In this document: one piece after another, positions 50,632 to 58,820 of the stretch | Numbering within the stretch: the stretch's first letter is position 1 | How the letters are laid out: every line of letters starts with the position of its first letter | Source: Amnibacterium endophyticum | Lineage (GTDB): Bacteria > Actinomycetota > Actinomycetes > Actinomycetales > Microbacteriaceae | Length of the DNA stretch: 64,000 nt | Reading direction: 5' to 3' | Assembly: GCF_042680685.1 (NCBI RefSeq) | Contig: NZ_JBHUEA010000011.1 | Location: 38,129-102,128, forward strand | The notes under the pieces: model-generated | The model's database searches: none | Seen by the model: the letters and a program-made list of their open reading frames with translations, nothing else | Told to the model about the DNA's origin: nothing | Position numbers and translations under genes: made by a program

Positions 50632-50857
50632 CGGCGAGCGGGTCCCGCCCGAGGTGCAGCAGCCGCCAGACGGCGGCGGGCGCCACGAGCGGTGCGAGCG
50701 CGGGCTGGAGGTCGGCGCCGAGCCGGTGCCACTCGGACTCGACCGCGTCGAGGATGGCCAGCCGCGGCACCTCGGGCAGCCGCCTCGCGACGGCCTCGAC
50801 GAGGTCGAGCTGCTGGGCCCAGGCGTGATCCGCGGGCACGGGGACGGGCGGCTCCAT
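50627..50857 (-). CDS. Small protein, three-helix-bundle-like, paralogue of 55324-55515
   Basis: A 76-residue protein with LVEAVARRLPEVPRLAILDAV followed by ESEWHRLG. The pattern V..RLP.VPR..IL.AVE.EW.RL also occurs in the small protein inside the ara operon (55324-55515), so the two are paralogous. It resembles short actinobacterial proteins annotated as three-helix-bundle dimerization domains. Function unknown. No signal peptide. Stand-alone leftward gene. Confidence 0.6.
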   Translation of the reverse strand: MEPPVPVPADHAWAQQLDLVEAVARRLPEVPRLAILDAVESEWHRLGADLQPALAPLVAPAAVWRLLHLGRDPLAA

Positions 50858-50983
50858 CGGGCGGACCTCCAGCGGCGTCGGTGGACGGGACCAGCATGCG
50901 TCGGGCGGGTGTGAGCGCGCACCCCACCCGCCGCCGCATGCACCATGTGCGTCGCGGACACGGCGGTGCGTGCTCGGCGGGTT

Positions 50984-51035
50984 CCGCCGAGCCCTCGGAC
51001 GACCCGCGTCACGGGTCCGCCCGAGGGCTCGGCGG
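50984..51035 (-). terminator. Hairpin after aldo/keto reductase gene
   Basis: 15-bp perfect arms (50984-50998 and 51021-51035), with inner GACCCG/CGGGTC pairing, 8 nt after the stop of the leftward aldo/keto reductase gene. No U-tract. Confidence 0.75.
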
Positions 51036-51042
51036 TGGAGGC

Positions 51043-52059
51043 TCAGGCCTCGCGCTGCTTCGGGCTCGAGTCCTCCGTGCGGGCCGGGTCGCTGATCACC
51101 GCGTCGCCGAGCACGCCGTCGATGCGCTCCATCAGTTCCGCCGGGATCGAGACGCCGGACGCCTTCGCGTTCTCGGTCACCTGCTCCGGGCGGGATGCGC
51201 CGATGATCGCGGTCGCCACGTTGTCGTTCTGCAGCGTCCACGCGACCGCCAGCTGCGCGAGCGACAGGTCCAGCTCGTCCGCGATCGGCTTCAGCTCCTG
51301 CACGCGCTCCAGCACGTCGTCCTGCATCCACCGCTGGATGAAGTTCTTCCCGCCGTTCTCGTCGGTCGCGCGGCTGCCCTCCGGCGGCTGCTCGCCCGGG
51401 CGGTACTTGCCGGTCAGCACGCCCTGGGCGATCGGCGACCAGACGACCTGCGAGATGCCGAGCTCCTCCGACGCCGGGACGACCTCGCCCTCGATGACCC
51501 GCCAGAGCATCGAGTACTGCGGCTGGTTCGAGATCAGCTGGAACCCCAGCTCCTTCGCGAGCGCGGCGCCGTCGCGCAGCTGCTGCGCGGTCCACTCCGA
51601 GACGCCGACGTAGAGGACCTTGCCCGTGCGGACCAGGTCCGCGAACGCCTGCATCGTCTCCTCGAGCGGCGTGAAGTGGTCGAAGCGGTGCGCCTGGTAC
51701 AGGTCGACGTAGTCGGTGCCGAGCCGCTCGAGCGAGCCGTCGATCGACTCCATGATGTGCTTCCGGGACAGACCGACGTCGTTGTGCCCCTTGGGGCCGG
51801 TCGGCCCGAACACCTTCGTGAAGATCTCGAGCGACTGCCGGCGCTGGCCCTTCAGCGCCTCGCCCAGCACGGTCTCCGCCTTCGTGTTCGCGTACACGTC
51901 CGCCGTGTCGAACGTCGTGATGCCGACGTCGAGCGCGGCGTGGACGCTCGCGATCGCCCGCTCGTTCTCGATCTGGCTGCCCGCGGTCACCCAGTTGCCG
52001 TAGGTGATCTCCGAGATCTTGAAGCCGCTCTTGCCCAGGTACCGGTACTCCACCGTCAC
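51043..52059 (-). CDS. Aldo/keto reductase (Kv-beta/YdjG-like)
   Basis: A 338-residue NADPH-dependent aldo/keto reductase: YLGKSGFKISEITYGNW, catalytic DTADVYA (Tyr), FTKVFGPTG (Lys), LYQAHRFD (His) and TAIIGASRPEQV. Of the potassium-channel beta-subunit/YdjG type that reduces aldehydes and methylglyoxal. Not related closely to the aldose dehydrogenases elsewhere in the window. TAGCGT in the upstream 52060-52120 gap could be its -10. Confidence 0.9.
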   Translation of the reverse strand: MTVEYRYLGKSGFKISEITYGNWVTAGSQIENERAIASVHAALDVGITTFDTADVYANTKAETVLGEALKGQRRQSLEIFTKVFGPTGPKGHNDVGLSRKHIMESIDGSLERLGTDYVDLYQAHRFDHFTPLEETMQAFADLVRTGKVLYVGVSEWTAQQLRDGAALAKELGFQLISNQPQYSMLWRVIEGEVVPASEELGISQVVWSPIAQGVLTGKYRPGEQPPEGSRATDENGGKNFIQRWMQDDVLERVQELKPIADELDLSLAQLAVAWTLQNDNVATAIIGASRPEQVTENAKASGVSIPAELMERIDGVLGDAVISDPARTEDSSPKQREA

Positions 52060-52120
52060 GCCCTCCCGCCCGGCGCCCGCCGGATCGGGACCACGCTAGG
52101 TCGCGCGCCTGGATGAGCGG

Positions 52121-52801
52121 TCACTCCGCGGCGCTGCGGGCCGGCGGCCCGAGACCCGACACCGCGATCAGCGCGCCGACGAGGGTGAGCGCCGGGACGA
52201 GCGGCTCGAGGGCGGGGAGGATCCGGCTCGCTCCGACGGCCAGGAGCACCCCGACCGGCAGCGCGAGCACCACGAGCAGGCGCAGGAGGCGGTCCGTGCG
52301 ATCGCCGTCCGCCAGCCCGCGCATCAGGTCGGTGAGGGTGCCCGTCAGGTAGGTCGTCTGCACGCGGGTGCGGCCGAGCAGGCGCGCGGTCAGCACGGTC
52401 TGCAGCGCCGTCACCGCCGTGGCGAGCGCCACGTCCGCGAGACGGACGCCCACGGGCACCGGCGGTCGCTGCACCGCCCAGCCGGCCACCACGACCAGCT
52501 GGATCACGATCGCGGCGGCGAAGACCCGCCCGTCCCGCCCGTCGCGCGTCACGCGGAAACCCGCAAGGGTCGCGACCGCCCAGGTGGCGAGCGCGAGCAG
52601 CGCGCCGACCGCGGCCGGCCCGTAGCCCTGGCGGGACAGCAGCGTCGTGAAGACGAGGTTGCCGTTCATGTTCGCGACGAAGATGCCGCCGAGCGAGCTG
52701 AAGGCGAAGGCGTCGGCCGCGCCGGTCCCGAGCGCGAGCAGCACCAGCGCGATCGCGGCCCGCCGCCCCGTCCCGACGACCCCTCCCCGCTGCTGCGCCA
52801 T
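52121..52801 (-). CDS. YoaK family (DUF1275) membrane protein
   Basis: A 226-residue protein with about six membrane helices and the family motifs GAADAFAFSSLGGIFVANM and GNLVF near the first helix pair. ATG at 52801 (MAQQRG) is preferred; an upstream in-frame ATG at 52855 would add 18 unlikely residues. Function of the family is unknown; not clearly linked to its neighbours. Confidence 0.85.
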   Translation of the reverse strand: MAQQRGGVVGTGRRAAIALVLLALGTGAADAFAFSSLGGIFVANMNGNLVFTTLLSRQGYGPAAVGALLALATWAVATLAGFRVTRDGRDGRVFAAAIVIQLVVVAGWAVQRPPVPVGVRLADVALATAVTALQTVLTARLLGRTRVQTTYLTGTLTDLMRGLADGDRTDRLLRLLVVLALPVGVLLAVGASRILPALEPLVPALTLVGALIAVSGLGPPARSAAE

Positions 52802-52893
52802 GCGCCAAGGGTCCCCTTCGCGGCTGCCCGGCAGCCGTGGATGCGCGCGGCGCATGATGCGACGGCGGGTGCACGCCCGGACGAGGAGGATCG

Positions 52894-53646
52894 ATGGTCG
52901 ACAGGTTCAAGGACAGGGTGGCGTTCGTGACGGGCGCGGGCTCCGGCATCGGCGCGGCGATCGCGCGCGGGCTGGCGGCGGAGGGCGCCGTGGTGGTCGG
53001 CGCCGACCTCGACGGCGACCGCCTGCACAACGTCTCCCGCCGCGTCGAGGTCTCCGGGGGCCGCTTCGTCGAGGTCGTGCTCGACGTCACCGACCCGGCC
53101 GCCATCGAGGCCGCCATCGCCGAGACGGTCGAGCGGCGCGGCGGCCTGCACCTCGCCGTGAACAACGCCGGCATCGGCGGCCCGCACGGGCTCGCGCAGG
53201 ACGTCGCGGTCGAGGACTGGCGGCGCGTGATCGAGGTCGACCTGAACGCGGTCTTCTACGGGCTGAAGCACGAGACCGCGGCGATGTCCGCGTCGGGCGG
53301 CGGCTCGATCGTGAACGTGTCGAGCATGCTCGGGCTCACGGGCGACGGCGACGCGCTGCCGTTCACCGCCGCGAAGCACGGCGTCACGGGGCTGACGAAG
53401 GCGGCCGCCGCGGCGTACGCGCCGCACGGGATCCGCGTGAACTCCGTGCACCCGGGCTGGACGGACACCGCGCTGCCGACCCACACCACGAGCGAGGAGC
53501 GGGTGCAGCTGCGGCAGCGCAACCCGATGGGCCGGCTCGGCACCCCGGAGGAGTCGGCCGCGGTCGTCCTCTTCCTGCTCTCGGACGACGCGGCCTTCGT
53601 CACGGGCGCGCAGTACGCGGTGGACGGCGGCTACACCGCGGTCTGA
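52894..53646 (+). CDS. SDR oxidoreductase lacking the catalytic tyrosine
   Basis: A 250-residue short-chain dehydrogenase with TGAGSGIG cofactor motif, NNAG, catalytic Ser in IVNVSSML and HPGWTDT. The YxxxK position reads FTAAK: Phe157 replaces the catalytic Tyr while Lys161 is intact (codon TTC at 53362-53364). Nearly all active members have Tyr, so the enzyme may be inactive, use another proton donor or be a binding protein. Starts 38 nt after a divergent stretch; GAGGAGGATCG precedes ATG. Glucose/3-oxoacyl dehydrogenase-like otherwise. Confidence 0.87.
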   Translation: MVDRFKDRVAFVTGAGSGIGAAIARGLAAEGAVVVGADLDGDRLHNVSRRVEVSGGRFVEVVLDVTDPAAIEAAIAETVERRGGLHLAVNNAGIGGPHGLAQDVAVEDWRRVIEVDLNAVFYGLKHETAAMSASGGGSIVNVSSMLGLTGDGDALPFTAAKHGVTGLTKAAAAAYAPHGIRVNSVHPGWTDTALPTHTTSEERVQLRQRNPMGRLGTPEESAAVVLFLLSDDAAFVTGAQYAVDGGYTAV

Positions 53647-53673
53647 CCCCCGCCGCGCCCGCGCGCGGGCCCG

Positions 53674-53717
53674 TTGCGGACATCCGGGTGCGCCGTGGCG
53701 CGCCCGGATGTCCGCAA
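53674..53717. terminator. Bidirectional hairpin between SDR and araB
   Basis: 15-bp perfect arms (53674-53688 and 53703-53717) with a 14-nt loop between convergent stops. GC-rich flanks give further pairing. No U-tract. Confidence 0.78.
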
Positions 53718-53725
53718 GGGACCCG

Positions 53726-55300
53726 TCAGAGGGCTGTGACCGCCGCGCGCTCGAGGGCGAGCCCCGCCTCGTAGCGGTCCAGGTACGCCGCGAAGCCGCG
53801 GACGTCCGCCTCCTCGGGTCGGGTGGTGCGGAAGTCGGCGCCCGCGAACACCCGGTCGGCGAGGAACGTGCGCAGATCGGTCTCCGCGCCGGAGGCCGCG
53901 TACGCGGCGAGCACCGCCATGCCCCAGGCGCCGCCCTCCGCCGCGGTCTCCCCCGTGACGACGGGGACGTCGAGCGCGCCGGCGAGGAAGCGCTCGGCGA
54001 GCCCCTGCGTGCGGAACAGCCCCCCGTGCGCGAGCAGGCGGTCGACCCGCACGCCCTCGCCCGCGAGCACCCGCATGCCGAGCGCGAGCGTGCCGAAGAC
54101 GCCGTGCACCTGCGCCCGCATCAGGTTCGCGAGCGTGAGGCGGCTGTCGGGCGTGCGGACGACGAGCGGGCGCCCCTCGTCGAGCCCCGCGACGGGCTCG
54201 CCGGAGAGCAGGTTGTAGGCGAGCACGCCGCCGGCGTCCGCCTCCCCCGCGGCCGCCTCGCGGAACAGCACCTCGAAGACGCGGTCGGCGTCGAGCGGCG
54301 TGCCCGCGGCCTCGGCGAAGCGGCGGAACATCGCGGCCCAGGCGCCCAGCTCGCTGGCGCCGTTGTTGCAGTGGACCATCGCGACCGGATCACCGGCGGG
54401 CGTCGTGACGAGGTCGATCTCGTGGTGCACCGAACTCAGCGGTCCCTCGAGCACCACCATCGCGAAGACGCTGGTGCCGACGCTGACGTTGCCCTCGCGC
54501 GGCCCGACGGAGTCGGTCGCGACCATGCCCGTGCCCGCGTCGCCCTCGGGCGGCGCCGCGACCGCGCCGGCGGTCAGCACCCCGGAGGGGTCGAGCAGCT
54601 CGGCGCCGTCCTCCGTCAGGGTCCCGGCCGCGCGGCCGGCGGGCAGGACCGCGGGCAGCAGCTCGGCCAGCGGCGGCACGCGACCGTCCGCGAGCGCGTC
54701 GAAGCGGGCGAGCAGGTCCTCGTCGTAGGCGCCGTCGCGGATCGGGAACATGCCGGAGGCGTCGCCGACGCCCAGCACGTCCTCCCCCGTCAGCAGCCGG
54801 TGCACGTGCCCGGCGAGCGTCGTGATCGACGCGACCCGGCCGACGTGCTCCTCGCCGTCGAGCACCGCCTGGTACAGGTGCGCGACCGACCAGCGCATCG
54901 GGATGTTCACCCCGAACGCCTCCGTCAGCTCGGCGGCGGCGCGCCCCGTGCTCGTGTTGCGCCAGGTGCGGAACGGCACGAGCAGCTCGCCGTCCGCGTC
55001 GAAGGCGAGGTAGCCGTGCATCATCGCCGAGACGCCGACGCCGGCGAGGGACTCGAGCGTCACGCCGTGGCGGTGCTCCACGTCCTCCGCGAGGTCCGCG
55101 TAGGCGTGCTGCAGCCCGGCGGTCACGTCGTCGAGCGAGTACGTCCACAGCCGGTCGACGAAGCGGTTCTCCCAGTCGGCGGCGCCGGTGGCGAGCACGG
55201 TGCGGGCGTCCTCGGCGATCAGGCACGCCTTGATCCGGGTCGAGCCCAGCTCGATGCCGAGCACGGCCCGGCCCGACGAGATCACGTCTGCGGCGTCCAT
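53726..55300 (-). CDS. araB: L-ribulokinase
   Basis: A 524-residue FGGY-family kinase. GIELGSTRIKACLI (phosphate 1), SAMMHGYLAFD, VPFRTWRN, LGVGDASGMFPI and PPEGDAGTGMV correspond to the Lactobacillus-type AraB, which differs from the E. coli type. Converts L-ribulose to L-ribulose 5-phosphate. ATG at 55300 follows AAGGAGG at good spacing. Third enzyme gene of the araD-araA-araB operon. The upstream 23 nt separate it from the small protein gene. Confidence 0.92.
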   Translation of the reverse strand: MDAADVISSGRAVLGIELGSTRIKACLIAEDARTVLATGAADWENRFVDRLWTYSLDDVTAGLQHAYADLAEDVEHRHGVTLESLAGVGVSAMMHGYLAFDADGELLVPFRTWRNTSTGRAAAELTEAFGVNIPMRWSVAHLYQAVLDGEEHVGRVASITTLAGHVHRLLTGEDVLGVGDASGMFPIRDGAYDEDLLARFDALADGRVPPLAELLPAVLPAGRAAGTLTEDGAELLDPSGVLTAGAVAAPPEGDAGTGMVATDSVGPREGNVSVGTSVFAMVVLEGPLSSVHHEIDLVTTPAGDPVAMVHCNNGASELGAWAAMFRRFAEAAGTPLDADRVFEVLFREAAAGEADAGGVLAYNLLSGEPVAGLDEGRPLVVRTPDSRLTLANLMRAQVHGVFGTLALGMRVLAGEGVRVDRLLAHGGLFRTQGLAERFLAGALDVPVVTGETAAEGGAWGMAVLAAYAASGAETDLRTFLADRVFAGADFRTTRPEEADVRGFAAYLDRYEAGLALERAAVTAL

Positions 55301-55323
55301 GCCGCCTCCTTCTGCGTATCGGC

Positions 55324-55515
55324 TCACGCCGCGGACGGGTCGCGCAGCCGCTGCAGCGCCGAGGGCGCGACCAGCGGGCGCAGGTGCGGCTCGCTCGCGG
55401 CCCGCAGCCGCTCCCACTCGAGCTCCACGGCCTCGAGGATGGTGATCCTCGGCACGTCGGGCAACCGCCGCGCCACCCGCTCGACCAGGCCGAGCAGGTC
55501 GTCGTGGGCGCTCAC
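55324..55515 (-). CDS. Small protein between araA and araB
   Basis: A 63-residue protein: LVERVARRLPDVPRITILEA followed by VELEWERLR. Its GTG overlaps the araA stop (GTGA), so it is translated as part of the ara operon. Paralogous to 50627-50857, which lacks an ara context. Predicted to be helical; not a known arabinose enzyme. It could be a regulator or assembly partner for AraA or AraB. Confidence 0.6.
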   Translation of the reverse strand: MSAHDDLLGLVERVARRLPDVPRITILEAVELEWERLRAASEPHLRPLVAPSALQRLRDPSAA

Positions 55516-57023
55516 AGCCCGCGCGCGAGGCGGTGGTAGGCGGCGTTCCAGCGCACCTCGCGCTCGAACCCGCGGACGGTCGTGTCCTCGTCGATCACGA
55601 GCAGCTCGGTCTCGGTCATCGTCGCGAAGGCCTCCCACACGTCCACGCCGACCGCCGTCGTCATGACTGTGTGGTGCGCGGCACCGGCGGTCAGCCAGCA
55701 GGTGGCGGAGGTGGTGAAGTCCGGCTGCGGCTTCCACACCGCGCGGCCGACGGGCAGCTTCGGCAGCGCCTCCGGCGGCGTCACGACGTCGACGACGTTC
55801 GCGACGAGGCGGAAGCGGTCGCGCACGTCGCTCATCGCGACGACGACGGCGGGGCCGGCGTCCGCGTTGAAGACGAGCCGCACCGGGTCGTCCTTGCCGC
55901 CGATGCCGAGCGGGTGCACCTCGAGGCTCGGCCTCGCCGTCGTCAGCGAGGGGCTGACCTCGAGCATGTGCGCGCCGAGGATCAGCTGCTGACCGGGCTG
56001 CAGGTCGTAGGTGTAGTCCTCCATGAGGCTCGCGCCGCCGGGCAGGCCCGCGCCCATCACGTTCGCGATGCGCACGAGCGCCGCGGTCTTCCAGTCGCCC
56101 TCGGCGCCGAAGCCGTAGCCCTCGGCCATCAGCCGCTGCACGGCGAGGCCCGGCAGCTGCTTCAGCGCGCCGAGGTCCTCGAAGTTCGTGGTGAAGGCGC
56201 CGAAGCCGCCCTCCTCGAGGAAGGAGCGGAGGCCCAGCTCGATCGCGGCGCCGTCGCGCAGGGACTGCCGGCGCTCGCCGCCCTCCTGCAGCTCGGGGAC
56301 CACGTCGTACAGCCGGTCGTACTCGGCGACGAGCGCGTCGACGTCCCCGTCCGGGACTCCCGCGACGCGGTCCGCGAGCTCGTTGACGCCCCAGGTGTTG
56401 ACCTGCATGCCGAAGCGGATCTCCGCCTCGGTCTTGTCGCCCTCCGTGACGGCGACGAAGCGCATGTTGTCGCCGAAGCGGGCGAGCCTCAGCGTGCGGG
56501 CCGCCGTGCGACCGGCGGCGGCGCGCTGCCAGACCTCGACCTTCGCGCGGACGGCCGGGTCGGAGACGTGGCCGACCACGGTGGTGCGCGGCACGCCCAT
56601 CCGCGACTCGATGTACCCGAACTCGCGGTCGCCGTGCGCGGCCTGGTTCAGGTTCATGAAGTCGAAGTCGATCTCGCTCCACGGCAGCGCGACGTTCGCC
56701 TGCGTGTGCAGGTGCAGCAGCGGCCTCTGCAGGGCGGTGAGCCCGCCGATCCACATCTTCGCGGGGCTGAAGGTGTGCATCCAGGCGATGACGCCGATGA
56801 CCGAGTCGTCGCTGTTCGCCTCGAGCATCGCCCGGCGGATCGCGTCGGCGTCGGTCAGGACCGGCTGCCAGTCGATGCGCACGGGCACGCCCGCGGCGAG
56901 CTCGTCGGCGATCCCGCGCGACTGGTCGGCGACCTGGGCGAGCGTCTCGGGGCCGTACAGGTGCTGGCTGCCGGTGAGGAACAGGACGCGGTAGGAGTCG
57001 AGGGTGGTGTCGAGCGCGGGCAT
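55512..57023 (-). CDS. araA: L-arabinose isomerase
   Basis: A 503-residue enzyme converting L-arabinose to L-ribulose. Clear family segments: FLTGSQHLYGPETLAQV, WMHTFSPAKMWI, LHTQANVALPWSEID, DFMNLNQAAHGDREFG, EGYGFGAEGDWKTAAL (metal Glu) and SFLEEGGFGAFTTNFEDL. Starts 5 nt after araD and overlaps the following small gene. Full length for the family. Confidence 0.97.
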   Translation of the reverse strand: MPALDTTLDSYRVLFLTGSQHLYGPETLAQVADQSRGIADELAAGVPVRIDWQPVLTDADAIRRAMLEANSDDSVIGVIAWMHTFSPAKMWIGGLTALQRPLLHLHTQANVALPWSEIDFDFMNLNQAAHGDREFGYIESRMGVPRTTVVGHVSDPAVRAKVEVWQRAAAGRTAARTLRLARFGDNMRFVAVTEGDKTEAEIRFGMQVNTWGVNELADRVAGVPDGDVDALVAEYDRLYDVVPELQEGGERRQSLRDGAAIELGLRSFLEEGGFGAFTTNFEDLGALKQLPGLAVQRLMAEGYGFGAEGDWKTAALVRIANVMGAGLPGGASLMEDYTYDLQPGQQLILGAHMLEVSPSLTTARPSLEVHPLGIGGKDDPVRLVFNADAGPAVVVAMSDVRDRFRLVANVVDVVTPPEALPKLPVGRAVWKPQPDFTTSATCWLTAGAAHHTVMTTAVGVDVWEAFATMTETELLVIDEDTTVRGFEREVRWNAAYHRLARGL

Positions 57024-57028
57024 GGTTC

Positions 57029-57751
57029 CTACTCCGGGGTCTTCTCGAACCGGGCGTCGGTCGACTGCCCGTAGACGTTCTGGTAGCGGTCGAACAGGGC
57101 GTCGATCGACTCCTGCGGGATCGGGACGAGGTCGCCCAGCTCGCGCGCGACGTGCACGCTGCGCGCGACGTCCTCCACCATCACGGCGGCCTTCACCGCG
57201 TCCTTCGCGTCCTTGCCGATGGTGAAGGGACCGTGGTTCGCCATGAGGACGGCGCGGCTGCGGTGGCCCGACAGCGTCTGCACGATGCCGCGGCCGATCG
57301 AGTCGTCGCCGATGATCGCGAAGGGTCCCACGGGGATCGGGCCGCCGAACTCGTCCGCCATCGCGGTGAGCACGCACGGGATCTCCTCGTTCCGCGCCGC
57401 CCAGGCGCAGGCGTAAGTGGAGTGCGTGTGCACGACGCCGCCGACCCGGGGCATGTGGCGGTAGACGTACGCGTGCGCCGCGGTGTCGGACGACGGGCTG
57501 CGCTCGCTGCCGGCGGTGCCCTCGATCACGGCGCCGTCGAGGTCGCAGAGGATCATGTTCTCGGGGGCGAGGTCGTCGTACGAGACGCCGGAGGGCTTGA
57601 TCACGAACAGGTCCGCGCCGGGCACGCGCCCGGAGACGTTGCCACCGGTCCACACGATCAGCCCGTAGCGGACCAGCTCGGCGTGCAGCGCGGCGACGTC
57701 GTCCCTTGTGCGGGCGATCGCGTCCTCGATCTCGGGGCTGAACTCGGCCAC
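57029..57751 (-). CDS. araD: L-ribulose-5-phosphate 4-epimerase
   Basis: A 240-residue class II aldolase/epimerase converting L-ribulose 5-phosphate to D-xylulose 5-phosphate. TGGNVSGRVPG (phosphate loop), KPSGVSYDDL, VVHTHSTYACAWA with zinc His residues and ANHGPFTIG with the third His are all present. First gene of the ara operon; the operator at 57777-57788 lies 26 nt upstream of its start. Confidence 0.96.
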   Translation of the reverse strand: MAEFSPEIEDAIARTRDDVAALHAELVRYGLIVWTGGNVSGRVPGADLFVIKPSGVSYDDLAPENMILCDLDGAVIEGTAGSERSPSSDTAAHAYVYRHMPRVGGVVHTHSTYACAWAARNEEIPCVLTAMADEFGGPIPVGPFAIIGDDSIGRGIVQTLSGHRSRAVLMANHGPFTIGKDAKDAVKAAVMVEDVARSVHVARELGDLVPIPQESIDALFDRYQNVYGQSTDARFEKTPE

Positions 57752-57776
57752 AGGCGTCCTCGTCGACTCGGGAGAA

Positions 57777-57788
57777 GTGAGCGCTCAC
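57777..57788. promoter_or_regulatory. Ara operon operator candidate GTGAGCGCTCAC
   Basis: A perfect 12-bp palindrome with central GC between araD and the LacI-type gene, which reads toward the same operon. The site lies about 26 nt before araD and is the right size for a LacI-family operator. The adjacent regulator is the most likely reader. Confidence 0.75.
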
Positions 57789-57798
57789 ACGATAGCGG

Positions 57799-58782
57799 TC
57801 AGCGCGGCGGTGCGGTGGAGTCGCGGACGACGAGTCGCGGAGCGGCGAGCGCGGGCGGCGTCTCGCCGCCCGCGACCAGCCGCTCCACCTCGCCGAGCAG
57901 GGCGCGCCCCAGCGCCGCGAAGTCCTGTCCCACGGTGGTCAGCGCGGGGGTGAAGAACGCGGCCTCGGGGATGTCGTCGAAGCCGACGACGCTCACGTCC
58001 TCGGGCACCCGCAGGCCGCTGCGGTGGAGGGCGTGCAGCAGCCCGAGCGCCATCTGGTCGTTCGCGCAGAATACGGCGGTCGCGCCGGCGTCGCGCAGCG
58101 CCTCGGCGGCTGCGGCGCCGCTCGCGGCGCTCCAGTCGCCCCGCACCAGCGGTCCGGGCTCCACGCCCGCCTCGGCGAGCGCGGCCCGCCAGCCGTCCTC
58201 GCGGTCCGCGGCGTCCGCCCAGTGCGCCGGGCCGGCGAGCAGCGCGACCCGCCGGTGGCCGAGATCCGTGAGGTGTCGCGTCGCGGCGACGGCGCCGGCG
58301 CGCTGATCCAGCGCGACGCCCGCGAAGCCGTCGTCCCCGCCGCCCGCCATGACGAAGGGCACGTCCCGGTCCGGCACCTGCAGGGTCGCCGCCCGCACCT
58401 CCGGCGTCGGCGCGACGACGACGACCGCCTGCACGTCGCGGGAGCGCAGCGCCGCGACCGCCTCCGGCAGGTCGGCGCCGTCCGGGTCCTCCAGGGCCTC
58501 GATGCTGACGTCCCAGCCGGCCCCGCGGGCGGCGGCGTTGAAGCCCTGCGCGGTGCTGGAGGGCCCGTAGTACGGCTGACCGACCGTGATCATGCCGAGG
58601 GTGCGGGTGCGCCGGCTCGCGAGCGCGCGCGCGGCGGCGCTCGGCCGGTAGCGCAGCTCGCGCACCGCCTGCTCCACGCGCTCCCGCAGCGGCGCGCCGA
58701 CGGTCGGGTCGCCCTTCAGCACCCGGGAGACCGTCTGGTGGCTCACCTGCGCGGCGCGCGCCACGTCGAAGATCGTCGCCAC
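57799..58782 (-). CDS. LacI-family regulator, probable repressor of the ara operon
   Basis: A 327-residue LacI protein: HTH at residues 2-21 (ATIFDVARAAQVSHQTVSRV), LKGDPTVGAPLRERV hinge region, sensor with FCANDQMALGLL and SVVGFDDIPEAAF. GTG at 58782, directly ahead of the HTH; TAGGCT 8 nt upstream suggests a leaderless mRNA. Followed 47 nt later by araD in the same direction. Ligand presumably L-arabinose or a metabolite of it. Confidence 0.9.
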   Translation of the reverse strand: MATIFDVARAAQVSHQTVSRVLKGDPTVGAPLRERVEQAVRELRYRPSAAARALASRRTRTLGMITVGQPYYGPSSTAQGFNAAARGAGWDVSIEALEDPDGADLPEAVAALRSRDVQAVVVVAPTPEVRAATLQVPDRDVPFVMAGGGDDGFAGVALDQRAGAVAATRHLTDLGHRRVALLAGPAHWADAADREDGWRAALAEAGVEPGPLVRGDWSAASGAAAAEALRDAGATAVFCANDQMALGLLHALHRSGLRVPEDVSVVGFDDIPEAAFFTPALTTVGQDFAALGRALLGEVERLVAGGETPPALAAPRLVVRDSTAPPR

Positions 58783-58820
58783 GGGCGCGAGCCTAGGGCG
58801 CGGGGCCTCGTCGGACCCGG

